From: Phocoena phocoena
Lineage: Eukaryota > Chordata > Mammalia > Artiodactyla > Phocoenidae
Direction of reading: 5' to 3'
DNA: 64,000 nucleotides
NCBI RefSeq assembly: GCF_963924675.1
Contig: NC_089228.1
Location: 97,748,394-97,812,393 of the forward strand
Positions 50,785 through 63,659 of the stretch are shown piece by piece; positions within the stretch are counted from its first letter, which is position 1, and every line of letters begins with the position of its first letter. The notes beneath the pieces are model-generated. The model was not told the origin of the DNA. It searched no databases and saw only the letters and a program-made list of their open reading frames with translations. A program made the position numbers and the translations under genes.

Positions 50785-50880
50785 CGCGGCTATAAATCCA
50801 TCACTTCCCAGGTCAGCTCTGCGAGGCGCTGGGACTAGGGCTGGCGGAGTGAATTCCTGGGCTAGCGCGCATGCGTCGGC
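50785..50880 (+). promoter_or_regulatory. Candidate TATA-type promoter of the MSIL first exon
   Basis: TATAAAT at 50791-50797 sits in GC-rich sequence, 239 bp before the MSIL ATG. A GCGCATGCG palindromic core at 50867-50875, close to the NRF1 motif, lies downstream. The arrangement suggests a focused start near 50820, in contrast to the CpG-type promoters elsewhere in the gene. The TATA box is seen directly; its use is inferred. Confidence 0.5.
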
Positions 50881-50931
50881 AGGTAGCAACCCAGCTCTTT
50901 ATGACCAGGTGAGATGTTGGTGAGCAGGTAA
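50871..50931 (+). other. Two short upstream ORFs in the presumed MSIL-exon leader
   Basis: The first ATG is at 50871 and its frame ends at TGA 50910-50912 (13 codons). The second ATG is at 50914 and ends at TAA 50929-50931 (5 codons), one base after the first ends. Both lie between the TATA box at 50791 and the MSIL start at 51030, so they would be in the leader if transcription begins about 30 bp after the TATA box. They would be expected to lower or condition MSIL translation. The transcription start itself is inferred. Confidence 0.45.
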
Positions 50932-51029
50932 AAAAGGAGGATTTGCCTAAGCGATTCCAGGGAGCGGGCCCGGCCGAGCCCTACAGCCCATGCCCGGCGG
51001 GGACCCGTCGCCAGGAGCGCCGAGCCGCG

Positions 51030-51062
51030 ATGTCCATACTTGCCAAAATGGGGGACTGGCAG
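51030..51062 (+). CDS. TFAP2A: TFAP2A alternative first coding exon (MSILAKMGDWQ N-terminus)
   Basis: Eleven codons, MSILAKMGDWQ, end exactly at the donor CAG|gtacgg (gt at 51063) in phase 0 and so splice in frame onto exon 2 at 60077. This N-terminus is one of the known alternative starts of AP-2 alpha, a sequence-specific nuclear transcription factor for neural crest, epidermis, limb and craniofacial development. The start has G at -3 (moderate context). It lacks the IKYE sumoylation motif of the MLWK exon, so the isoform should escape that modification. The exon lies in a CpG island about 240 bp downstream of a TATA box (50791), with two short upstream ORFs and one overlapping frame in the presumed leader. 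The intron to exon 2 would be 9014 bp. Identity is from recognition of the peptide and fit of the splice phase; usage in this species is inferred. Confidence 0.9.
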
Positions 51063-52539
51063 GTACGGGGGTTTGCCTTGGCCGGGGCTGAGGTGGGCGG
51101 GGGTGGAGCGGGGGAGGGGGCCGGGCGGGGGGAGGCGGAGAGGAAGAGCCGCGGCCCAGGGCTGCAGCGTCGTAGGTGAGGCGCGCCTGGCAGCGCCCAG
51201 GAGCGTTCCCAGGAGAGAAAGAGGGCAGGAAAACGGGCGCAGGCGGCGGCCGCGGCGCTGGGGGCCACGCGCGCCACCGGCCTGCCCGGTGCTGGGGAGA
51301 GTCCGGCGCACGCTCCACAGGTGGCCCCGGGGGTCACCGGTGCTTTGCGCTACGGACGCCACCCCCCGCCCGCCGCCAGGAGAAACTGGGGTAGATGACT
51401 AATTCAGGCGGGGGCAGGGCGCAGGCGGGCGTGCGGTGCGCCGCCAGGAAGGTTCCCTGCTCGCTACGCCTCCGATCTCGCCCTAGACCCCAGGGCGGCG
51501 CGTGAGATGGGGTTCCAGTGCACCTGTCTCTCTCCGCGTCTCCACGTTTGGGGGACCACAAGGGAGCGTGGAGAATAGAAAGGGGTCCGGCTGGACGGGT
51601 CGCGCCGGCGAGCACGTTCTTTTGGGGAATGCTCAAAAGAGTTTGCGCAAAGTTGAGCTTCTCGCTCCGTCTTCTTCCCGAAGCCACTTTTCACCGCTTG
51701 GGCTACGGGTTGGGGTGCCTAGGCGGGGGCGGTAAGTGGCGAGTGATGAGGCAGAAGGCCTAGAACTGGTCGAAACCAACGCCTCCCGAACTTGGCCCTG
51801 CTAGGCCGCGGGCACCGCAAGGCCAGCTAGGCTCCAGACACTGCTCTCCCCTGAGCCCCGGGTCCGACCCCGGCCGAGGGAGCCTGCATCCAGCGCTCCC
51901 TCCTTTTACGTTCCAGACGTTTCCCCTAAGGGAACCAGGGCGGCTCTGGCCAGGTTGGTGAGCATAGCAGCCTCTCCCCTGTCGCCGATTTCATAATGGG
52001 AACCGCGGGGCCTTCTTTTCACCCTAGCCAAGCGGAGGCCTGGTTAGGGCGAGAGTCTATGTGCCTAAAAGCCCGCGGGCCGATTTGAACCAAACCCCCG
52101 ATCCTCTCAAAGAAAATTTGAGGCCCTGCTCTTTCCGGCGCGAGTTCTTTGGCTTGTTTCAGATTTCGGCCATCAGAAGTAAAGTTCAGAGAAGTCCCGT
52201 CTTCCCTACATTCTCTGGAGTTGGGGAAAGGAAGTCATCTTGCAGTATTTATTTCTTTCATTGCACTCATTCTTTTAATCAGCCATGAGCTCTTTTAGAC
52301 CTCTCCTCCCAATTAAACCTAAATAAATGCAATTTCATCTCCAGAGTTAGACTTTGTGGTTTAAGGGTGCAAATCCCACACCAAATTCAAATCTGGGGCA
52401 TCCACACCTTTCCCTCCCTTGCCCCGGTGGATCTCAGGGCCCTTCTTCATTCTTTTCTCTGGAGGGGAAGACTGGGTGACTCCTTGATGGAGGTCTTTTG
52501 GTTTTCCCCTCAAGCCGGGCGAACTTGGCTGCAGAATTC

Positions 52540-54255
52540 CTCAGCGTGAGAAAACGCCCGCAGCGCAGGCCCGGCCAGGGTCTGGGCCTCCAGTGGGTTC
52601 GACTGAGGTTCGGAAGCAGCAAGATTCCAGCCTGAAGGGGACAGGAGTGAAGCCTGGGCCTGGCTCCCGTGGGCTCACAGTTTGGCTAAGCCGGGATCTC
52701 GGGTGGGGCACGCGGATTTGGGGCCTGGAGAGGCCGGCTCCTCTGGCTTTTGCCCGTTGGGCTCCTGGGCCCACTGGGTGGCAACAGCTGGTGAAAATGG
52801 AGTCTTTCTCCTTCCCTCGTTGTCTCTCTGTCTCTCTCGGTGTCTCTGTCTCTCACACAGATACTCACTCTTCTCCCAACGCCCTCTCCACGCCGCCCTA
52901 TCAGGCCTGGACCCCCGACTCCTGCCCCCAGGCCTGGCGCTGCTGTCCTGGGGTCCCGGCGAGGCCGGAGCATTGACATGCAATGAAGCGACTTGTCGTG
53001 GTAATGACGCTCACACACTACCGCGGCTCCGCTGGCTCCAGGGGCGACCGGGGCGCTCTCTCGGGCCTTTCTTCAGCGCTCCTAACGCGGGCGGCGGCGC
53101 GGAGCCCGCAGGCCCCAATCTGCACCTCAAAGGCGCCCTCGGCGGGAAAACAACAACAGTTTAGCAGCCCCGGCGGGTGTGGAGCCGGAGATCTGCGGGG
53201 CTCGGGTCAGCAAGGGGGGAAGGTGGAGAGGATGAAGGCCCTGAAATGCCTTCCCCAGCCTACAGATAGAAAGAAAGCGAAACCTAGATTTCCCCGAAGC
53301 ACACCGTGGCGACGTTTTGGGGGTGTAAGATCCCCTGCTTCCGGGCCTAGGCTTTGGCCTACAGATTGCGCTCTGGGGCTGCGGCCGCGGCTGGGATGGT
53401 GTCGGTCCCCCGGGCGGCCCATCCCCCGACTTCCAGCCGCCACTTTGGGCGGCGGCCCCAGGCCAGCCCGCAGGGTGCATGGCGCTCGCGCTGGAAGTTG
53501 ACCATTTTTGCGGGCGGAGCGCGGCGCCGAGCCTGGAGCTGGGTTCAGCCAAGGGCCTGTGCCGCCTTGCGCAGGCGGGGACCGGGCGTGCAGGGGAGGG
53601 CCCAGGGCGTCGGAGGGAGCCCCTCCGGCTCTCTACCTCCCTTGCGGCTCTGGTCTTCTCCCTAACTTTCGGGGCGGGGGGCTTCTGGCCTACTCTGCCG
53701 GGCTTGGGGAATTGGCTGCGGTCGTCTGGAGGGAGAGTTGCCCTTCGGCAGCTGGGGGCGGGGGGGAGCGAGTCCCCCTCCTCTCGCCTTCCTTCCACCT
53801 GTTAGGCAACGCTCGCATTCGCGACAGCCTCTACCCTCACGGCGAGGACGCACCGTGAGACCAGGGAGGCTGGGAGATTTGCAAGCAACAGGCCCAGATG
53901 GCATCAGAGGTCGTTCCTAGAGCAACTCTGAGGCGAGACCTACTGTTGTTGGGGGATTTGCCGCATTCGAGAGGGAGAAAGGAGGTTTTGACCTAGGACA
54001 AACGAGGAAGCTCGGCCAGATAAATGAATTACTCTGTATTTCCAAGGATCGCATCACGTCTTTTTTTTTTTTGGTCTCTCTTTCCTTAAAAGAAAACCTC
54101 TGTTTCACAGAAGAAAAAATTACAGAGCCCCGGTGGGGCGAGCAGGCCCCCGTGTGGACCGGGAGAGCCGAGACTGGCGGACCTGGACGACGGGGGTGGC
54201 TCCCGGGCCTCCGGGTTCCGCGCCAGCCGGGCACTGAGCCGCGAAAGCGCCCGCG
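52540..54255. promoter_or_regulatory. CpG island in the MSIL intron
   Basis: Long CpG-rich segment between the MSIL and MLWK first exons, with a CT/CA simple stretch at 52816-52862. Long frames on both strands are by-products of low stop-codon density. No exon is recognised. Confidence 0.55.
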
Positions 54256-54259
54256 TTAG

Positions 54260-54620
54260 TAACAGCACCAAATCATGAAGGAACTCTCCCTGCTTTAATT
54301 AAAAAGGGGAATCTTGGGAAAACTGGAGCAGATTAGCACAGCGAAGGGTTGGTTCCCTGCGATTTATTTTGATGCATGCATGACACGGCGCACACATGTC
54401 GGTATTTCGGCTCAACTCCAGAAGCGACTGTGAGTCTCTATAGGAGTTCCGTATTCCCGTCCACACTGCACCCAGGAAGCCCGTAGCCCAAATACCACGC
54501 TGAATTATCAGTCGGCCCTAGCTTCATACAAATGAGAGGAAAATCATTTAACCCATGCAGCTGTCAAGTAACCTCTTCAGGGTACACTTTTTATTTTACA
54601 CGCGGCAATTAAAGGATCCC
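54260..54620. promoter_or_regulatory. AT-rich candidate enhancer between the MSIL and MLWK exons
   Basis: A 360-bp stretch of lower GC content lies between two CpG islands. It contains the palindrome tttaattaaa (54294-54303), the POU-like palindrome atgcatgcat (54372-54381), a MEIS-type tgtca within gcagctgtcaag, and several TAAT/ATTA cores. It carries no recognisable repeat, about 0.85 kb upstream of the MLWK start. It looks like a conserved noncoding element, but no alignment is available. Confidence 0.4.
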
Positions 54621-55175
54621 AAACCCCAGCCGAGCGACTGAAGCCGTCTGGCAAAATCTCCAACCTGGGGGGGTGGGGTGGGCTGGGAAGCGCGAAGCCA
54701 GTAAAAGTCCCAGGGCGCCGCGGCCGGAGGTGTCAGCTGCCGGGGAGCGGAGGCGATCTTTTGTTGGGCAAAAATCCTGACGTGACTTCTCCGGTCTTCG
54801 TTTGGTGGTTACATCTGATTGCGAAAGGGATAGTAATTTCTAATAAGATTGGACGGAGCCGAAAGGACAGAGCCGCTGGTGGAGGCAGGGATGAGGGAGA
54901 GGTGCCGAAAGCTGGGCCCCGGCGCGGTCGCTCGGACCCTGTGCAGTGCCGGGCTTTTGCCGGGGCGTCTCCGGCGAGGAGGAGACGGAGAAGAGAGCAG
55001 AGGAGAGGAGAGAGAAGAGTGGCATGGGGGCGGGGGCGCCGGGGCAGGGCCGCGCGGCGGGGCTCAAGGGAGATTTCGTGGGCTCCCCGGCAGGAGCGCG
55101 CTCTAGGAGCAAGTTTGCGGCTTGGAGAGGCCTTTATACCTGGGTCGGAGCGGCCGGCGGCAGATTGTGGTGCTG

Positions 55176-55265
55176 GCGAGCAATTGGACTATTGTTGATA
55201 TGCTAATGAGGCGATTAGGCTGTTGGTAAAGAGCAGGAAAAGGGAAAACTTTCTACCATTAGAGG
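55176..55265 (+). promoter_or_regulatory. Candidate core promoter of the canonical TFAP2A first exon
   Basis: A compact AT-rich cluster interrupts GC-rich sequence about 250 bp before the MLWK start. It holds an inverted CCAAT box (attgg, 55183-55187), a SOX-type attgtt (55191-55196), and an octamer-like atgctaat (55200-55207; one mismatch to ATGCAAAT) overlapping a homeodomain TAAT core. Published work on the AP-2 alpha promoter reported conserved octamer and initiator elements without a classical TATA box, which fits this spacing. The exact start site cannot be read from sequence. Confidence 0.6.
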
Positions 55266-55450
55266 GAGATCTCCGAGCGCACACGGGAGCTCTTTCCCTT
55301 CTCGCCGCCTCCTCTGCGCCCTCCTCCCCTCTTCCTCGCCCTCCTCCTCCTCCGGCGCTCGCCGCCCGCAGCCGGCACTTTGCGCTTACCCAGAGAGTAG
55401 CTCCACTTGGGTGCGAGGCGGAGAGGGGGCAAATCCATTCACGCCGATCC

Positions 55451-55501
55451 ATGAAAATGCTTTGGAAACTGACGGATAATATCAAGTACGAGGACTGCGA
55501 G
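55451..55501 (+). CDS. TFAP2A: TFAP2A canonical first coding exon (MLWKLTDNIKYEDCE N-terminus)
   Basis: Seventeen codons, MKMLWKLTDNIKYEDCE, end at donor GAG|gtaagc (gt at 55502) in phase 0. This is the canonical AP-2 alpha start. Two in-frame ATGs are present. The first (55451) has T at -3, a poor context. The second (55457) has A at -3 and gives the classical MLWK start of the 437-residue protein. The peptide contains I-K-Y-E, a psi-K-x-E SUMO consensus; Lys10 sumoylation is established for AP-2 family proteins and affects activation strength. No ATG is seen between the presumed promoter cluster (about 55180-55265) and the start. The exon sits in a CpG island, and the intron to exon 2 is 4575 bp. 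The frame is open further upstream, but there is no better ATG there. Confidence 0.97.
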
Positions 55502-56159
55502 GTAAGCGCGGCGCTAGCTCAGTTGTCCTCGCGGCCGCAGGCGCGGAGCTGTACTTCCCGCGTCTCCTCCCCTCCTCGAAGCCCGCTGCGAGGTGCGGGT
55601 GAGACAAACTTTCCCCAGCGCAGCGCCCGCCTCTCCGATTCGCCCAAAGAGAGCAGGGGAGAGGCTGCAGAGGGAGGATGAGGACGTTCCCTTCTTTCAT
55701 TTCCCTCCTTCGGATCCCCTGTCCCACTTCCCCCTTTTCCTCCTGACCGGTTTTGACTGTGCCTAAGAGTAGAGCGAAGAGAGACAAGCTGGGTTTTCGA
55801 AGCAATTGCTGGCAATTGGGCACGCGTCCGTGCACTCTGCGTGTCTCTCCAACGAGATTCTGAGGGCCCAAGTCACCAGGAAAAGAAAGGAAGGAGAAAA
55901 CCCTTTCCCTTCTTTAACTTTGTCTCTGATCTTTAATATTCCTTCTTTTATGTATTCATTCTTACCTTCCTTCCTACCATCCCCCCACCCGACTTTTCTC
56001 GAAAGGCTCTTTTCCATTTGGAGAAGGGGCCCCGCCGCGCACTTCGCTCTCAGCTGGGCTGTACCTCCCAGTGAGCGGGCTCAGTTTGGGAACACTCATC
56101 TCCCAAAGTGCTGCGGGGTCCTCCAGGTACACTATGTTATTCAGGAAGTTCTAGGCAAT

Positions 56160-58340
56160 TTCTCTCTCTGAGCTACTTGGTGGGCGCAGCCCTGGGGTGG
56201 GGATGGGAGGCGGCACCGGGCGGAGCCGGCTGGCCGCCGGCTCCCTACTCAACCGCCGGGCACTCGGCTGCGTGACCGTGGGAATCCTGGCGGGGCTGCC
56301 GCAGCCTCCGGTGCGGGGAGCCCGCCCGGCCGGTAGAGCGCGCCGCACTGGAGCCCATTTTAAAAGCCACGATTCCCGGAGCTCGCCTTCTTGGGGCAGC
56401 CGGGGAAGCCCCAGGACTACCGGCCGGCCGGCGGGAGGCGCTGGGAAAGGGCCTGGCGGCCGCTGTCCCAACCCCCTTGCAACTCCCCGCTAAAAAGAGC
56501 CGATGAGTCACGGGAGGGGGAGGGGAGAGGGCCGCGACCGGAGAGATTACCTAAGTAAATAATAAGTTGCAGTCCCGGCTTTTGCTAGTTTTTCTTTCCT
56601 CTTTTCTTTCTTTCTTTTTGGCATGTGGAGCTGGGAATGTCAAGCTGTCTGTGTGGGCGCAGCGGCGGGGTCTTCACTTGAAATCAGAACCTGGGCTATG
56701 TGAACGATGTGTCACCCGTCCCCTTCCTCCTCTCCTTTCTGTAGACTATTTTAAATCTTTCCCGTTTCCCGGGTCCTCCTTTTCCCCCTCCCCCCCTCCC
56801 CCGGGGCACGAGGTGACTTCCCAAGGGGACGGGTGCTTATCTGGGGACTCGTGTCGTGCGCGGTGCGGGCGCAGAGACTCCATGTCGGGCCAGTCGCTTT
56901 GTTTTCAGGGCTGGGGGGCCCTTTCCGAGCTGGTCAGGGTGACACTGAGCCCCTAAGCCTCCCAGGGTGGATTGTCGTATCCGGGCTGTGGTCCGGGGCT
57001 CGGGCAATCACCTTCTCGGAGGCCGAAACCCCCGGCGGGCGGGGTCCGAAGCTCCGCGCGGCGCGAGCTGCCCGTGGGACCCAGGTGGGAGGCGATGCAC
57101 TTGCACCCCCCAGAGAGGGACCCTGTGGGGCCGCGTGTGCATGTGCGTGTGAGTGAGACAAAAACAGATGAGAAGCGAGAGGAGGGAGAGGAGGATAAAT
57201 AGAGCGAAGGCTGTTTCAACAACTTTGCGGTGGGCGAGCGCCGGAGCAGGGATTTCGGGTTTCCGAGCCGGCTTGGGGCTGTCTAATTATGTCGGGCTCT
57301 GCAGGGACACGCAGGAGGCGAGGTGCCGCTTGTTCCGACACCCCGGCGGGCAGAGTGGCAGCGGCGGCTGGGGGAGAGCGAGCCGTGTCATCCGGGGGGG
57401 CGGGGGGCCTCGGGCGGGAGTGGCCCAGCCAGTCAGACGGGTTTGCGCCGGGAGCCGGGAGCCGGTGCCAGCGGCGCCCGGGCTGGGCCGCCTCGCGCCT
57501 CTGCGCGTCCCGGGCGGCGTCCCGGCTCCCCCTCCGCGAGCCCCGGCCCTGGAGAGCCGAGGGCAGGGCCCCCGCCGCCGCGGAGTGTCCAGACCCGGGA
57601 GTCCGCGGGAAGCTCGAGCGGCGGCCAGGGCGAGGGCCGCGCCCGGGCGGGGTGCCGGGCCATGGAAGAGCGGCGCGGGGGCGGCCGGCCGAACCCCGAG
57701 CCCCAGGCCCGGCTGCGGAGCGGAGAAGCCCGCGGCCGGAGGCGCCCGGGAAGCAGCTCGGGCGCCGAGAGCCAGACGAACGCCCGGACGCGGGCCCCGG
57801 CAGCTCCCGGCCGCGACGCGCGGCCCCCGCGGCATCCCGAGGTCTGCCCCAGCCTTTTAGGTCTGATTGTCCTCGCTCGCTTCCTCTCCCCTCCCCCTCC
57901 CCCGCGGCCTCCCCCTGTGTGCGCGCCGGCTCGGCCTCCTCCCCCCTCCCCCCTCCCCCCTCCCTTCCTCCTCTAGGGCTCTCCCTCCTTCCCGCCCTCC
58001 CCTCTCCCCACTCCGTGCTCCTCTCTCGCGCCCACACTTTCTTTCTCACACACGCACGCAGACACATTCTCCCTTTCTGCGCGCTCGCCCTCGGTCTCCC
58101 TCTCTCCCTCTTTCTCTTTCACTTTTGCTTGCCCTGCAACCTTTTAAAATGTTGCCCCTTCCCTGTGATTCGCCAGCCGCCGCGCCGCGGCCCCCCGCGC
58201 GCTCGCCCGCTCCCTCTCTCGCCCGCTTTTTGTCTCTCGCGCTCCCTCTCCCCTCCTCCGATTTGCTACACTGAGGCTCCCGTCAATGGACTGCATTGAG
58301 AGCCGGCTCCGGCGCGAGTTGCCTCTCCGCTTCACGCTCG
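56160..58340. promoter_or_regulatory. Large CpG island between the MLWK and MLVH exons
   Basis: This is the densest CpG region of the window. It contains three AP-2 consensus sites GCCNNNGGC (57407-57415, 57700-57708, 57728-57736), an AP-1 site tgagtca (56504-56510) and a C-rich tract (57937-57974). The 336-codon + strand and 283-codon - strand frames here are arginine/proline/glycine-rich and judged non-coding. Confidence 0.7.
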
Positions 58341-58356
58341 ATTTCCAGGCATTCTT

Positions 58357-58412
58357 CCCTTATTAAGTATTCGTGTAATATTAATAGTCATGAATATCTG
58401 CTATTAGCAGGC
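58357..58412. promoter_or_regulatory. AT-rich motif island upstream of the MLVH exon
   Basis: About 55 bp of AT-rich sequence sits abruptly inside CpG-rich DNA. It contains several TAAT/ATTA homeodomain cores, aatagtcatgaa (58383-58394) and the near-perfect palindrome ctgctattagcag (58398-58410, arms of 6 around one base). The contrast with its surroundings suggests selection; function is inferred. Confidence 0.4.
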
Positions 58413-58497
58413 TCCAGGAACGCTGCCCAGCGCGGTTATTAGAAGCTCAAGCGAAGCCGCCGCTAAGAAAAGAGGGGGAGACACGGATTAAGGAACA

Positions 58498-58541
58498 CGC
58501 GCGCGCGCGCACACACACACACACAGACACACACACACACT
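58498..58541. repeat. (CG)n(CA)n stretch
   Basis: Alternating purine-pyrimidine run of CG then CA units, a Z-DNA-prone sequence 300 bp before the MLVH exon. Confidence 0.9.
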
Positions 58542-58837
58542 TCTTGCTTTTTGCCTTTTTGAGGTTTTTCATTTTTTAAGGAACTTTGACTCCTACCCGC
58601 TCACGGCAGGATAGAGACCGTGGGTTCGACCATCTGAAGGCGCCGCTCGAATCGGTGGTTCAAGTTCGGATGGACCAGAGCGGGGCTCCAGCTCTCGGGG
58701 GAGCGGCGGCGCCGTGACCGGAGTCCCGGGTGGCGCGGGGCTCTCGGCGCCTTTTGTGTGGGGCGCGCTCGGGCAGCGGGGCAGCCGGGCTCGCTTGTTG
58801 TTTTCCACCCTGACTCGTTACCCCAGACTCTTCGCAG

Positions 58838-58864
58838 ATGTTAGTTCACAGTTTTTCAGCTATG
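58838..58864 (+). CDS. TFAP2A: TFAP2A alternative first coding exon (MLVHSFSAM N-terminus)
   Basis: Nine codons, MLVHSFSAM, end at the strong donor ATG|gtgagt (gt at 58865) in phase 0, 1212 bp before exon 2. This is the third known AP-2 alpha N-terminus. It has no tryptophan-containing leader and no SUMO consensus. The start codon context is weak (C at -3). An AG dinucleotide lies directly before the ATG (58836-58837) after a modest pyrimidine stretch, so the segment could also serve as an internal exon spliced at the ATG; I favour first-exon use, as in other mammals. Upstream lie a CpG-rich segment, a CA/CG simple repeat (58498-58541) and an AT-rich island (58357-58412). Confidence 0.9.
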
Positions 58865-59559
58865 GTGAGTCCCATCCCCACCCCCATCCCTGTTTCCTTA
58901 GGAATTTTACTCTGGAGAACCTGGGGCTGCGGAGCGGCCCGTCCTCCTCGCCCGGCTTTCCTTCAGGGCACCCCCTTTCCGTTTGCATTGCCCTCGCTCC
59001 TCGTATCTCTCCCTCTCTTCCATCCTTCAGCCGAATGCGGTACCCCCCATCCCCCGCTCGACCTCTCCCGGCGCGCAGCCCTACCTCGCCGCTACTTCCC
59101 AAGGCGTGTTTCTTGCCACGTTTGTCTTTATTTCCTCGCCTCTTCACGTGTTCCCGAGATGTTCTCAACATTTGATGCTTAATCCGGCTACAGGAAAAAT
59201 GCTGCCCGGTGTGCCCCTTCTTCCCCTCGGGGTCCGGGGCCGAACCTCCGAGGGCTCGCATTGCCTGCAATCAACTCTGTTCGCTTGTTTTGCAAGCGAA
59301 TTGCAATAGAGGAACCCAAGTCAGGCGTTTCTTCTGCCCTTTGGGGCTGGGGTGGAAGGGGCGGGGGCCTCCGCCCCGGGGTGCACCTCTCTCTTTTAAA
59401 CCCAAGACAAGGCTGGATCTTTCCATTTTAAACCTTGGCTTGACGTCCCTCTCTCCCCGTCTCTATCACAAATCGACCCTGTCCAGAAAAAGGCTCCTAA
59501 CTGAGGAAGTGGATAAGATAAGACCTTCTTTTAGCTGGTAACTTAAACGTGGGCTTTCC

Positions 59560-59770
59560 TTACAGCCCTCTACGAAATATGCTCTATTTAAATAGTCATG
59601 AAATGGTAATAGCCTTTGAATGGGTATGACTGTTTTCCTCCACATAAGTAGAACAGGGTAAACAATAACGCAGTGGCAGGCAGGTTCAAATGCAGGGACA
59701 GAGAAAAGGCCGCTTCTGCTGTTTAATATTTAGTAGGAATTTTAATTTTGCGTAAGTAAGGGAGGTTCCA
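59560..59770. promoter_or_regulatory. AT-rich candidate element between MLVH exon and exon 2
   Basis: This moderately AT-rich stretch has atttaaat, the 12-mer aatagtcatgaa (59591-59602, identical to one at 58383-58394), repeated TAATAG-like motifs and an ATTTTAATTTTG stretch. It lies in the last intron before exon 2. A conserved intronic regulatory element is plausible but not shown. Confidence 0.3.
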
Positions 59771-59842
59771 CTCCGCAGCTTAACGGGCTATGTTCCGGGA
59801 GGCCCTTTTTCGCCTTTCCCCCCCTTTGAAAGAAACGCCTAA

Positions 59843-63607
<3,765 letters not shown>

Positions 63608-63659
63608 CATGTAGAAGACCCGGGTATTAACATCCCAGATCAAACTGTAATTAAGAAAG
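63608..63659 (+). CDS. TFAP2A: TFAP2A exon 3 (52 nt)
   Basis: The acceptor is ttttgttgcag (AG at 63606-63607) and the donor AAAG|gtaagc (gt at 63660). The 52 nt encode HVEDPGINIPDQTVIKK, canonical residues 161-177, plus the first base of the next codon, so the exon is phase 0 in and phase 1 out. This short exon links the activation domain to the region before the basic DNA-binding domain. The DNA-binding and helix-span-helix exons are not in the window, so the gene is truncated here by the window edge, not by mutation. An AT-rich stretch surrounds it. Recognition is direct from the peptide and splice phase. Confidence 0.97.

Larger units (their letters stand above)
50400..51960. promoter_or_regulatory. 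CpG island around the MSIL first exon
   Basis: A dense CpG cluster spans the TATA box, upstream ORFs, MSIL exon and start of its intron. G-rich runs at 51100-51140 give G-quadruplex potential on the + strand. Confidence 0.7.
54650..55660. promoter_or_regulatory. CpG island at the canonical TFAP2A promoter
   Basis: CpG-rich sequence covers the MLWK promoter cluster, leader and exon, broken only by the AT-rich motif cluster at about 55180-55265. A C/T-rich tract (55311-55360) lies in the leader. Confidence 0.75.

Noticed and set aside
55133..55138. TTTATA as a TATA box for the MLWK exon
   Set aside because: Poor match, and the known AP-2 alpha promoter is described as lacking a classical TATA box; the downstream octamer cluster fits better.
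55223..55681. 152-codon frame containing MKMLWKLTDN
   Set aside because: Upstream part starts at a non-ATG codon in the leader and the downstream part is intron; only 55451-55501 is coding.
57289..58299. 336-codon plus-strand frame and 283-codon minus-strand frame
   Set aside because: Both lie in the densest CpG island, are dominated by Arg, Pro, Gly and Ala, overlap one another, and start or end with no splice or domain logic. They reflect low stop-codon density in GC-rich DNA.
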